Shown here piece after piece: positions 34,029 to 42,247 of a stretch of 64,000 bases of DNA. How positions within the stretch are numbered: the first letter of the stretch is position 1; every line of letters starts with the position of its first letter. The notes below the pieces were generated by a model. It was given only the letters and a program-made list of their open reading frames with translations. It was not told where the DNA came from and made no database searches. Origin of the DNA: Mycobacterium kubicae (GTDB lineage Bacteria; Actinomycetota; Actinomycetes; Mycobacteriales; Mycobacteriaceae). The DNA lies in NCBI RefSeq assembly GCF_015689175.1, contig NZ_CP065047.1:3410001-3474000 (forward strand), given 5' to 3'. Made by a program: the position numbers and the translations under genes.

Positions 34029-34487
34029 ATGAGACAGTCATCAAGCGTCGCGTCTCACTCAAGTCGAGCGGGTGACGGCGACCGACAGCGGACCGCCGCC
34101 GTCCTCGGCCTCGCACTCGCGCAGGGCTACCTACAGATGGACGAGTACGACCAGCGCGTGCAGCGCGTATTCCAGACGCACACCCGGGCAGAACTCCAAG
34201 AACTGCTCAATGACCTGCCGGTGGACCGGATCCGAAGGGCCGATCCACGGCGCCGCGCCGCCCGCGTCGCCGCCGCTCGGCGTGGCGTGCGGATTCACCT
34301 CGGCGGATACCTCGCCATGGTGGCGACAGTCCTCACCGTCTGGGCAGCGGTCGCCGTGACGAGCGGCGCTTGGTACTTCTGGCCGATCTGGCCGATGCTC
34401 GGGGGCGCGATCGGCCTGTTCAGTCACGCCATGGCCATACCGGGTCGCCACGTGGCCCGCGAATATGTCTGCTCATCAACAACATAG
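34029..34487 (+). CDS. DUF1707 protein with two membrane helices
   Basis: A 152-residue protein. Residues 17-66 match the DUF1707 (SHOCT-like) module: GDRQRTAAVLGLALAQGYLQMDEYDQRV, then TRAELQELLNDLP. A basic linker leads to two hydrophobic segments (GGYLAMVATVLTVWAAVAV and FWPIWPMLGGAIGLFSHAM), as in the 2TM domain. The start has GGAAGGGGAAC upstream. The last few residues may derive from a deletion junction with the SDR remnant that begins inside this gene's end. The function is unknown; regulation by the adjacent TetR is likely. Confidence 0.82.
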   Translation: MRQSSSVASHSSRAGDGDRQRTAAVLGLALAQGYLQMDEYDQRVQRVFQTHTRAELQELLNDLPVDRIRRADPRRRAARVAAARRGVRIHLGGYLAMVATVLTVWAAVAVTSGAWYFWPIWPMLGGAIGLFSHAMAIPGRHVAREYVCSSTT

Positions 34488-34891
34488 CCGGCATCGGAAC
34501 CTACGGTTCCTTCGCCGAATCAGACGCCGAGCGCGAGCACGAATTGATGGGAGTCAACGTTGATGCGCTTATACGGCTGACCGATGCGGTACTTCCGGGC
34601 ATGCTGGCTCGCGGTGGCGGCGGAAGTCTAAATGTCGCGTCTAGCATTGCGTTTCGACCCGGCCCCTACCAGTCCACCTACGGGGCACCCAAGGCGTTCG
34701 TGTTGTCACTGAGCCAAGCGTTGCGGGCGGAGACCCGCGGCTCGGGTGTCACCGTGACGGCTTTGTGCCCGGGAATTACGGCCGGGCTGCGTGGAATGGC
34801 ACCGGGCTGGCTACCCGCGCGCATCACCGACCGGATACATGCCTCACCTGCACGCGCTCATTCCCTTATCGCACAGTCACTTTCGCAGTGA
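34465..34891 (+). pseudogene. Truncated short-chain dehydrogenase remnant
   Basis: In the frame of 34469, the sequence begins abruptly inside an SDR domain (LLINNIAGIGTYGSFAESDAEREHELMGVNVDALIRLTDAVLPGM) and continues through NVASSIAFRPGPYQSTYGAPKAFVLSLSQALRAETRGSGVTVTALCPG. The N-terminal cofactor-binding half (TGxxxGxG) is missing and the part after LCPG matches no family ending. The active-site Tyr/Lys pattern is YGAPK. It has no start codon or ribosome site of its own. It looks like a deletion relic fused to the tail of the DUF1707 gene. Confidence 0.7.
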
Positions 34892-35294
34892 ATGTGCATG
34901 CGGGTGTGGTATCGGCGCCCACAATGCTGGCGTAGTTGGCGACAATGGTCGTCGTCCCCGGCTTCAACATGACGAAGGTCCAGACGTCGTTACCGGGCGC
35001 TCCCATCCGATTCGTGTTCGGCGCTTGGTACTCGTGACTGGTCTGCTTCAGGATCGTCGGGTCACCGATCTTGGCTTCAGCGGTCCACCGGAACGGTGTC
35101 GTGTGGTTGGACCCCAACGACACCCTCAGCGTGTTGCCCACCAACAGTGTCTCTTCGCGGGTGACGGCGCTTTGATTCATCACCTCGTCGATCGAGACGT
35201 CAATCGTCTTGCTCGACGGGACATTGCCTCTGGAACAACCCACTACCGCCGCTAGCAGCATGGCGAGGGTCACCACCAGCAACTTGAGTCTCAT
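34866..35294 (-). CDS. Chagasin-like (I42) protease inhibitor lipoprotein
   Basis: A 142-residue exported lipoprotein. Residues 1-20 form a signal peptide ending in a lipobox (AVVGC). The mature domain shows the three loops of chagasin-type cysteine protease inhibitors: SNHTTPFRW (compare NPTTGYxW), then RMGAPGNDVWTF (the GxGG loop), then LKPGTTTIVANYAS, although the third loop lacks the usual RPW. Start ATG 35294 is chosen because the signal peptide starts there. It would sit on the outer membrane face and could block host or self cysteine peptidases; this is inference. Confidence 0.72.
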   Translation of the reverse strand: MRLKLLVVTLAMLLAAVVGCSRGNVPSSKTIDVSIDEVMNQSAVTREETLLVGNTLRVSLGSNHTTPFRWTAEAKIGDPTILKQTSHEYQAPNTNRMGAPGNDVWTFVMLKPGTTTIVANYASIVGADTTPACTFTAKVTVR

Positions 35295-35471
35295 GCAGGA
35301 TACGATAGCCGCCTCAACAAGGCCCCCCTCGCCAGCGAAGGCAATCTTTCTGCCGCGCAACAAAATTCATCCATATCGCGCTGCACCGCCGGCGGCCGGA
35401 CAAGCACCGCGCCCGCGCCACGAGCACGAATATGAGCACACTTCCCCACTTGGTCCGGTAGCTTTCCATGC

Positions 35472-36548
35472 GTGTTTGGCATCATCCGGCCCTGCCGGCA
35501 CCGACTCGGCGGCGAACTCGCGGACGCCTGGCGCGCCCAGCTGTGCGGGCTTTGCCTGGCGTTGCGCGACGACTACGGCCAAGTGGCTCGCATCGCGACG
35601 AACTACGACGGGCTGGTCGTCTCGCTCCTAGTCGAGGCGCAATCCGAAGCACAAGCTTCCAGACGTACCGCCGGCCGCTGCCCGCTACGGCGCATGCGGC
35701 GGGCCGACGTCGCGACCGGCGACAGCGTGCGTCTGGCCGCCGTGGTCTCGCTAGCCCTGGCCGCAGCACGGGTCCGCGACCACGTCGACGACCGCGACGG
35801 CCTCGTCGGTGCCGTCGGAGTGCGACCGGCCGCGCGCCGTGTCGCCGAACGTTGGGTACGTCAGGGCACCGACGCCGGACACACCCTTGGCTTCGACACC
35901 GGCGTACTGGTTGCCGCCATGGACCGCCAAGCCGAACTAGAGGCGACCGCCGGCCCCGGCAGCTCGCTGCTTAACGTGACCGAACCGACCGAGACGGCCG
36001 TCGCCGCCGCCTTCTCGCACACCGCCGTCCTGGCCGGTCGTCCGGAGAATGCGGCGCCGCTGCGCGAGGTCGGGCAGTTATTCGGGAGGGTGGCGCACCT
36101 GCTCGACGCGGTCGAGGACTACCACGACGACGTGGCCCGCGGAAAATGGAACCCGTTGGCAGCCACGGGCACTTCCATAGCGGAAGTGCGGACCCTGTGC
36201 GACGACGCGGTGCTCGGCATCGAATTGGCGCTGGCGGAAGTGAACTTCACCGACGACCGCCTGGCGCGGCGGCTGCTGACCCGCGAAGTGCGCCGCGCGG
36301 TCAACCGCACCTTCCGCAACAGCTACCCGGGTGACTACGGAACGCCGCACGGACAGCAAGAAGGCATTAACTTCGGCAACCAGCCGATGGGCTCCTACCC
36401 GGGGGCTCCCGGCGAAGTCCCGCCCCAACCCGCAGCTAAAAAAGAAGGCTTCATAAACGGCTGCTTCGATGTCTGTTGCTGCGACTGCTCGTGTGATTGC
36501 TGCTGCGACAGTTGCTGCGACTGCGGAGACTGTTGCGACTGTTCCTAA
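35472..36548 (+). CDS. DUF5685 family protein with cysteine-rich C-terminal tail
   Basis: A 358-residue cytoplasmic protein. The opening FGIIRPCRHRLGGELADAWRAQLCGLCLALRDDYG matches the DUF5685 group. The middle is helical, with VAHLLDAVEDYHDDVARGKWNPL near residue 210, an acidic DxxxDD pattern reminiscent of metal- or prenyl-binding helices. A linker rich in Gly/Pro leads to the last 30 residues, which contain 15 cysteines separated mostly by Asp or Ser. That tail is a strong candidate for metal binding. The start is GTG 35472; ATG 35468 is out of frame. The function is unknown. It precedes the antiporter by 42 bases. Confidence 0.82.
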   Translation: MFGIIRPCRHRLGGELADAWRAQLCGLCLALRDDYGQVARIATNYDGLVVSLLVEAQSEAQASRRTAGRCPLRRMRRADVATGDSVRLAAVVSLALAAARVRDHVDDRDGLVGAVGVRPAARRVAERWVRQGTDAGHTLGFDTGVLVAAMDRQAELEATAGPGSSLLNVTEPTETAVAAAFSHTAVLAGRPENAAPLREVGQLFGRVAHLLDAVEDYHDDVARGKWNPLAATGTSIAEVRTLCDDAVLGIELALAEVNFTDDRLARRLLTREVRRAVNRTFRNSYPGDYGTPHGQQEGINFGNQPMGSYPGAPGEVPPQPAAKKEGFINGCFDVCCCDCSCDCCCDSCCDCGDCCDCS

Positions 36549-36590
36549 CTCGCCGCGACGAGCCCGAGGGGCATAGGCAAGGATGGGCTG

Positions 36591-38186
36591 GTGTTTTCGC
36601 TCGTCCTCATTGTCGCCCTGGTCACCACGGTCATCGTGGGGACGATTTTGGGCCGGCGCTATCGCGTCGGTCCGCCGGTTTTGCTGATCTTCCTGGGCGC
36701 CTTGCTGGGCTTGATTCCTCGTTTCAGCCATGTGCACATCGACGGCGAGCTCGTCCTGCTGCTGTTCCTGCCTGCAATCCTGTATTGGGAAAGTCTGAAC
36801 ACCAGCTTCCGCGAAATGCGGGCCAACCTGCGTGTCATTGCGATGACCAGCATCGGCCTTGTCATCGTCACCGCGCTCGCGGTGTCCTGGACGGCGCGAG
36901 CGCTGGGCATGGAGTCACATGCGGCCGCGGTACTGGGCGCAGTGCTGTCCCCGACCGACGCGGCCGCCGTGGCCGGGCTGGCGAAAAAGCTGCCTCGCCG
37001 GGCGCTGACGGTGCTGCGCGGCGAGAGCCTCATCAACGACGGCACCGCATTGGTCTTGTTCGGCGTTACCGTCTCCGTCGCGGTGGGTGGCTCTGCGGTC
37101 AGCCCGGCCGCACTCACCGGCCGCTTCATCTACTCCTATCTCGGCGGGATCGCCGCCGGCCTGGCGGTCGGCGCCGTGGTCACGTTGATCCGCCGCAGAA
37201 TCGACGCGCCGCTCGAGGAGGGAGCACTAAGCCTCCTGACGCCGTTTGCGGCGTTCCTGCTCGCGGAATTGATTCACAGCAGCGGTGTGGTCGCGGTGCT
37301 GGTGTCGGCGTTGGTGATCACCTACGTCAGCCCCCGGGTCATCCGGGCTCGGTCCCGCCTGCAGTCCTTCGCGTTCTGGGACATCACCACCTTCCTGCTC
37401 AACGGCTCGCTGTGGGTGTTCGTCGGCGTCCAGATACCCAACGCACTGCACGGGATCGCCGACGTCAACGGCGGGATACGCCGCGCCACCTACTTGGCGC
37501 TTGCCGTCGCCGGTGCGGTGATCGTGACGCGGTTTGCGTGGGTGGAATTCACCACGATCCTGGGTCGGGTCGTCGACAAGACCCTGGGACGTCCGACCAA
37601 GCACGTCGCCTTTCGTCAGCGCTGTGTGACCAGTTGGGCAGGCTTCCGTGGCGCCGTGTCGCTGGCCGCAGCGATCGCTGTGCCGCTGGAGACGCACACC
37701 GGGGCCCGGTTTCCCGACCGCAGCCTGATCATCTACGTCGTGTCCGTGGTGATTTTGGTAACCGTGCTGGTGCAAGGCATCACGTTGCCCCTCGTCGTGC
37801 GGTGGGCCCGGCTGCCCGAAGACGTGGCCAAGGCTGACGAACTCCAACTGGCTCGGATCCGCGGCGCCGAAGCGGCGCTGGAAGCCTTGCCAGTGGTCGC
37901 TCGTGAACTTGGTGTCAGCCAGAAATTGATGAATCGCTTGCAGAAGGAATACGAAGAACACGCCATGATCGTCGAAGCCAGCGCCGAGACGACTCCGGAG
38001 AACAACCACATCGCCGAGGCGGGTGATTTGATCCGGCAAGTTCATTTAGGGGTTCTCGAACACAAGCGCAGGGCCATCACCGAACTTCGCGACCAACGCC
38101 GCATCGACGACATCGTCCTGCGCGAGTTGCAGGCAGCGCTGGATCTGGAAGAAGTGCGCCTGCTCGGCCCGGCCGACGTCGAATAA
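36591..38186 (+). CDS. yjcE: Na+/H+ antiporter, CPA1 family (YjcE-like)
   Basis: A 531-residue integral membrane exchanger. The first 400 residues form about a dozen helices with family motifs: GPPVLLIFLGALLGL, LFLPAILYWESLNTSF, GAVLSPTDAAAVAGL (conserved acidic residue) and RGESLINDGTALVLFG (the catalytic ND). The C-terminal 110 residues are a cytoplasmic helical tail. It moves protons against sodium or potassium to control internal pH. Start GTG 36591 follows AAGGATGGG. Matches Rv2287 by position. Confidence 0.93.
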   Translation: MFSLVLIVALVTTVIVGTILGRRYRVGPPVLLIFLGALLGLIPRFSHVHIDGELVLLLFLPAILYWESLNTSFREMRANLRVIAMTSIGLVIVTALAVSWTARALGMESHAAAVLGAVLSPTDAAAVAGLAKKLPRRALTVLRGESLINDGTALVLFGVTVSVAVGGSAVSPAALTGRFIYSYLGGIAAGLAVGAVVTLIRRRIDAPLEEGALSLLTPFAAFLLAELIHSSGVVAVLVSALVITYVSPRVIRARSRLQSFAFWDITTFLLNGSLWVFVGVQIPNALHGIADVNGGIRRATYLALAVAGAVIVTRFAWVEFTTILGRVVDKTLGRPTKHVAFRQRCVTSWAGFRGAVSLAAAIAVPLETHTGARFPDRSLIIYVVSVVILVTVLVQGITLPLVVRWARLPEDVAKADELQLARIRGAEAALEALPVVARELGVSQKLMNRLQKEYEEHAMIVEASAETTPENNHIAEAGDLIRQVHLGVLEHKRRAITELRDQRRIDDIVLRELQAALDLEEVRLLGPADVE

Positions 38187-38205
38187 ACATTGTTTGCCCG
38201 CTGAG

Positions 38206-38230
38206 CAATTTTGCCCACCGGGCAAAATTG
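38206..38230. promoter_or_regulatory. Perfect 11-bp inverted repeat, TetR operator candidate
   Basis: CAATTTTGCCC at 38206-38216 is the exact complement of GGGCAAAATTG at 38220-38230, with a 3-base centre. It ends 17 bases before the TetR start at 38248. A further half-site, TTTGCCCG, lies at 38193-38200. Use as a terminator for the antiporter gene is possible, but the arms are not GC-rich and the spacer is too short for a normal hairpin loop. Confidence 0.75.
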
Positions 38231-38247
38231 GGCGTAGGCTGGCCGTC

Positions 38248-38889
38248 ATGACCAGCGCTGGACTGCGGGAACGCAAGAAAGCCGACACCAGGCGGGCACT
38301 CAGCGACGCCGCGCTGCGTCTGGCGTTTGACCGCGGTCTGGACAACGTCACGCGCGAGGACATCGCGAATATGGCGGGGGTCTCCCTGCGTACCTTCAAC
38401 AACTACTTCACCGGCAAGTACGAGGCGCTGGCCTACCGGCAGACCGAACGCATGCGGCGTAGCATCGCCGAGCTGCGGTGCCGCCCCACCGATGAACCGC
38501 TGTGGACGTCGATCGAACGTGCCGTGCTCACGCCCTTGGCCGAAGACTTCGGCGATTTCCATGGCGACGAGAACCGGGTGCCGACCCGTCAGGAACTCGC
38601 CGAGGTACGGAAGATGCTGATGAGTCCACCGGTTCGCAGCGCCGTCCCCAGGGCGCTCTTCGACGAATGGCTCGAGGTGATCGCCGAACGCACCGGTACC
38701 GATCCCGACCATGACCTGTACCCGCGCCTGGTGGTGGCGGTCGTCCGCGCCATCGGTGACGCCGCAATGGATGCCTATGCGGCGGCCGATCCGCCGGTCG
38801 CGATCACGACTTTGATCCACCAGGGCTTCGCCGCCGTGGCCGACGGCCTGCCGGTACCCGCCGAAGTGCAGGAGACACAACATGACTGA
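38248..38889 (+). CDS. TetR-family regulator of the flavin monooxygenase operon
   Basis: A 213-residue repressor with a clear helix-turn-helix (NVTREDIANMAGVSLRTFNNYFTGKYEAL, about residues 34-62). The C-terminal domain resembles MftR-type regulators (FDEWLEVIAERTGTDPDHDLYPRLVVAVVRAIGDAAMD). ATG 38248 is the first in-frame start after the 25-base palindrome. Its end overlaps the monooxygenase start by 8 bases, so both are on one transcript and the repressor likely controls itself and the enzyme in response to a lipophilic substrate. Confidence 0.92.
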   Translation: MTSAGLRERKKADTRRALSDAALRLAFDRGLDNVTREDIANMAGVSLRTFNNYFTGKYEALAYRQTERMRRSIAELRCRPTDEPLWTSIERAVLTPLAEDFGDFHGDENRVPTRQELAEVRKMLMSPPVRSAVPRALFDEWLEVIAERTGTDPDHDLYPRLVVAVVRAIGDAAMDAYAAADPPVAITTLIHQGFAAVADGLPVPAEVQETQHD

Positions 38890-40405
38890 CCAACATGCCC
38901 CAGTCGTCATATCGGGTGCGGGACCCAATGGGCTGATGCTGGCCTGTGAGCTTGCCCTGGCCGGTGTTAGGCCCGTCGTGCTCGACAGTCTGCCGGGGCC
39001 CAGCTTGGAGCCCAAAGCCAACGGCCTCGTCGGACAAGTGGTGCGGATGCTTGACCAGCGCGGCTTGTATCAGGCCTTCACCGGCGACAACGAACCGCCG
39101 ACGCCATCATTTGGTTGGATGTTCGCCGCGATGCCGCTGAACTTCTTCGATGTGCCGGACAACCCGATGTACGCGATGCTCATGCCCCAGCCTCGGTTGG
39201 TTCGGTTGCTCGAGAAGCGGGCACGCGACCTTGGCGTGGATCTGCGTTGGGGACACGGGCTGACCGCGCTGCAGCCGTATTCGGAATCGGTTCAGCTGAC
39301 GGTTAATTCGCCCGACGGCGGGTACGGCCTGAGCACCGATTACCTGGTGGGCGCCGACGGCGCCCGCAGCCTGGTCCGTAAGACGCTTGGCATCGGCTTT
39401 CCCGGCCACACCGCCGACACCGTCAGCCGCCTTGCCCACGTGAGCATCCCTGAGCGGTTGCGCAAGGAGGACGGGACGGTTGCTGTTCCCGGGTACGGCC
39501 GTCTTCGTTACGGTCACACCCGCGTGGACGGCGGCGCAGTGATCCTGGCCCAGTTCGAGCCAGAACGATTCCTGTTTGGCACCATAGAGTTTCAGCCTCC
39601 CGTCCAGGAAAAGCCGATGACGCTCGATGAATTGCGAGCGAGCGCTCACCGCCTGCTCGGCGTTGACTTCCCGTTCGAGGAGCCCACAGGTGAAGGGCCG
39701 CACGCACTTCGGCGCATCAACGGCCAGAACACCCGGCTCGCTGAGCGTTACCGCGAAGGCCGAGTTCTGTTGCTCGGCGACGCCGCTCACGTCCACAGCG
39801 CGATGGGCGGTCCGGGCCTGAACTTAGGCCTGCAGGACGCCACCAACCTAGGGTGGAAGCTTGCCGCCCAGATCAACGGCTGGGCACCGGCCGGGCTGCT
39901 CGACACTTATGAGGCCGAACGCTTTCCGGTCGGCCAACGCGTCATGATGCATTCCATGGCGCAAATTGCGCTCGTTGCGCCGGGACCCGAAGTCGGCGCG
40001 CTGCGAATGCTTTTGGGTGAACTGTTCACCCTCCCGGAAGTGGCGCAGCGCATGGCGGCCCTGCTGGCCGGCTCCGATGTCCGTTACGACATGGGCGACG
40101 ACCATCCACTTTCCGGCCATCTGGTACCTGACTTGACGCTCGACGACGGCCGGCGGGTCGCCGAACTGCTCCACGACGCCCGTCCCGTGTTGCTTGATCT
40201 AACCGGCGGCACGGTGGCGGCCGCCGCCAAAGGGTGGACGCACCGCGTCGAAGTCGTCTGCGCCGGTATCACCGACGGGCCGGCCACCGCGATGTTGATC
40301 AGACCCGACGGATACATCGCTTGGGCGACAGACACATTCGGTGCCACCCAACAGGCTGCCCTGCATACGTCGCTACGACGCTGGTTCGGTGCGCCGCGCC
40401 GGTAG
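38882..40405 (+). CDS. FAD-dependent aromatic-ring monooxygenase (PHBH type)
   Basis: A 507-residue flavin monooxygenase. Motifs: GAGPNGLMLACELALAG near residue 12 for FAD, GADGARSLVRKTLGI (the DG motif) near residue 158, and GDAAHVHSAMGGPGLNLGLQDATNLGWKLA (the GD motif) near residue 299. A C-terminal thioredoxin-like domain follows (RPVLLDLTGGTVAAAAKGW), as in phenol and polyketide hydroxylases. It inserts oxygen into an aromatic or polycyclic substrate using NAD(P)H. It is coupled to the TetR gene and abuts the stop of the convergent P450 with no intervening base. Confidence 0.92.
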   Translation: MTDQHAPVVISGAGPNGLMLACELALAGVRPVVLDSLPGPSLEPKANGLVGQVVRMLDQRGLYQAFTGDNEPPTPSFGWMFAAMPLNFFDVPDNPMYAMLMPQPRLVRLLEKRARDLGVDLRWGHGLTALQPYSESVQLTVNSPDGGYGLSTDYLVGADGARSLVRKTLGIGFPGHTADTVSRLAHVSIPERLRKEDGTVAVPGYGRLRYGHTRVDGGAVILAQFEPERFLFGTIEFQPPVQEKPMTLDELRASAHRLLGVDFPFEEPTGEGPHALRRINGQNTRLAERYREGRVLLLGDAAHVHSAMGGPGLNLGLQDATNLGWKLAAQINGWAPAGLLDTYEAERFPVGQRVMMHSMAQIALVAPGPEVGALRMLLGELFTLPEVAQRMAALLAGSDVRYDMGDDHPLSGHLVPDLTLDDGRRVAELLHDARPVLLDLTGGTVAAAAKGWTHRVEVVCAGITDGPATAMLIRPDGYIAWATDTFGATQQAALHTSLRRWFGAPRR

Positions 40406-41656
40406 TCAGCCGGTGGTGCACGGCAATCGCTTGATTCCGTGGAAGAACGAGGACCGCAGCCGGTCGGGCGGTCCGGTGACCTTCAGACCGGGCACGTGGG
40501 AGTAAAGCTCTTCGAGCATGACCCGTAGTTCCAGCCGGGCCAGCTGAGCTCCGAGACAGAAGTGCACTCCCCCGCCGCCGAACGCGGCATGACCTGCATC
40601 CGCACGGGTGACGTCGAATTCGTCGGGCCGGTCGAATACTTCTTCGTCGCGGTTGGCCGAGAGGTAGTGGATGAGCACCCAATCGCCGGCCGGGATGTGC
40701 TGCCCGCGGATTTCGACGTCCGATGTGACGGTGCGGCGAAAGTGCATCACCGGGGTGGCCCAGCGCAGCAGTTCCTCGACCGCCGGCTTGATCGCACCGG
40801 GATCACGGGCCAGCAACTGCTGTTGTTCTGGGTGCTCCGACAACGCAAGTATGCCGTGGCTCAACGTGTTTCGAGTTGTCTCGTTGCCCGCGATCGCCAG
40901 CAGCAGAAAGAACTCGTTGAGCTGGTCGCGGTTCAACTTCTCGCCGTCGACCTCCGCAGCGAGCAACGCCGACAAAATGTCATCGGTCAGCCCATCGCTG
41001 CGGCGCTGATCTACCAGCTTGTTGCAGTACGCGAACATCTCTGCGGCGGCCTGCCCGAGTGCCTCGGGCGTGGGAGCGTAGTCAGGATCTTCGATGCCCA
41101 AGCTGCCGATGGCGTTGCTCCACCGGAACACGTCCAGCCGGTCTTCGGCGGGGACACCGAGCACATCGGCAATGACCTGAAGCGACATTTCCGCGGAAAT
41201 ATCGATTACCGCGTCGAATTCACCTTTCTCGGTGATGGTAGCCACGATGTCGCGCGCCACTTGGCGCATCTTCGGTTCGAGCCGTTGCACGTTGCGGACC
41301 GTGAAACCTTGGTTGATCAGCTTGCGGTAATGCACGTGACGCGGCGGATCAATCCCGGGCAGCATGGCCGACGTCGGTCCCGCCTCCGCCTCAACCAAGG
41401 TGTTGCCTTTGCGGCTGGAGAACGTGTCGGTGTCGCGGCTGACCAGGCGCACGTCGGCATGCCGAGTCAATAACCACGCATGCGGCAAGCCGCTGAGCTG
41501 AACCGGGTGCACTGGTGATTCGGCCCGCAGCCTCGCCAGCGCGTCGAACGGCGCGCCCTGGACGTAGGTGTCGGGGTCGAAGACCGTCGCGGCATCCCGG
41601 TCGAGGGAGGTTCGTTGGTTCTCCACCACCAGTGGTCCCAGCAGGGGCATGCTCAT
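40406..41656 (-). CDS. Cytochrome P450 coupled to a TetR gene
   Basis: A 416-residue P450. The heme loop is FGGGGVHFCLGAQLARLE (Cys near residue 362), the I-helix LLLAIAGNETTRNTLSHG near residue 247, the ExxR motif EELLR. The N-terminal half has LPGIDPPRHVHYRKLINQGFTVRNV. It resembles the CYP124/125/142 branch that attacks sterols and branched lipids, but the family is not assigned. ATG 41656 overlaps the TetR stop by 4 bases (ATGA), giving a TetR-P450 operon with transcription from the divergent region at 42200. Confidence 0.92.
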   Translation of the reverse strand: MSMPLLGPLVVENQRTSLDRDAATVFDPDTYVQGAPFDALARLRAESPVHPVQLSGLPHAWLLTRHADVRLVSRDTDTFSSRKGNTLVEAEAGPTSAMLPGIDPPRHVHYRKLINQGFTVRNVQRLEPKMRQVARDIVATITEKGEFDAVIDISAEMSLQVIADVLGVPAEDRLDVFRWSNAIGSLGIEDPDYAPTPEALGQAAAEMFAYCNKLVDQRRSDGLTDDILSALLAAEVDGEKLNRDQLNEFFLLLAIAGNETTRNTLSHGILALSEHPEQQQLLARDPGAIKPAVEELLRWATPVMHFRRTVTSDVEIRGQHIPAGDWVLIHYLSANRDEEVFDRPDEFDVTRADAGHAAFGGGGVHFCLGAQLARLELRVMLEELYSHVPGLKVTGPPDRLRSSFFHGIKRLPCTTG

Positions 41657-42201
41657 TGGTCCTCCACAGATGCTTTGATTCCGGCGATGATGACGTCCAA
41701 ACCCGCTCGGAAGCGGGAGGCGGCCTGACGTTTGCCGCGCGATTCCTCCAGGCTCACCGACCCGAGCAGGTAGGTGTACAAAACCGTATGTGCTGCGGCG
41801 ACAACACGTCTGGTCAATCCCGCTTCGGCCAGCAGGCCGCGACTGACCCGGTCGAGACGGCGAGCCCGTTCACCAGCTGGGCTCGCCTGCAAGACCGCCG
41901 CGATACCCGGAACATCCAGCATGACCTCTCGTGCTCCGCAATAGAGCTCGCTGATCCGTGCATCCCAAGCCCCGGCTTCCGGAACGGGGATGTCGGCGAG
42001 CACGGAGTCGGCGAGCAGATCGAGGGCGGCCTGCTTGCCCGGGACGTGGTAGTACACCGAGGGCACCGCCGCACCCAGTTCGGCCGCAAGCTCGCGCATC
42101 GTCACCTGCTGTACGCCGACACGTCCCGCCAACGTCCGCAGCGCCGCCACCACCTGTGTGCGGTCGAGTTCCCCGTAGGCGCGGCGCACCGAGGATGTCA
42201 T
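41653..42201 (-). CDS. TetR-family regulator of the P450 operon
   Basis: A 182-residue repressor with the helix-turn-helix VTMRELAAELGAAVPSVYYHVPGKQAALDLLADSVL (about residues 32-66), the VYYHVPGK variant seen in TetR proteins with a TetR_C domain. ATG 42201 is chosen; farther upstream the frame crosses the divergent promoter. An imperfect palindrome lies directly at and upstream of the start. It is translated just ahead of the P450 on the same message, so the enzyme is probably induced by its own substrate. Confidence 0.88.
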   Translation of the reverse strand: MTSSVRRAYGELDRTQVVAALRTLAGRVGVQQVTMRELAAELGAAVPSVYYHVPGKQAALDLLADSVLADIPVPEAGAWDARISELYCGAREVMLDVPGIAAVLQASPAGERARRLDRVSRGLLAEAGLTRRVVAAAHTVLYTYLLGSVSLEESRGKRQAASRFRAGLDVIIAGIKASVEDQ

Positions 42202-42239
42202 TCGATCTACGTTCGAATCAATCCGAGCATTGTTAGAAT
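42200..42239. promoter_or_regulatory. Divergent promoter region with short inverted repeat
   Basis: ATTCGA at 42200-42205 pairs with TCGAAT at 42213-42218 with a 7-base spacer. TAGAAT at 42234-42239 is a plus-strand -10 candidate placed 8 bases before ATG 42248. AT-rich compared with its surroundings. Confidence 0.4.
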
Positions 42240-42247
42240 CTATCGCG

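Noticed and set aside
22955..35294. Search for a mobile element bounding the accessory region
   Set aside because: No transposase, integrase or flanking repeat was visible; only the headless SDR indicates rearrangement.
38182..38230. The 25-base palindrome as the terminator of the antiporter gene
   Set aside because: Three-base loop, AT-rich arms and position before a TetR gene fit an operator better, although dual use cannot be excluded.
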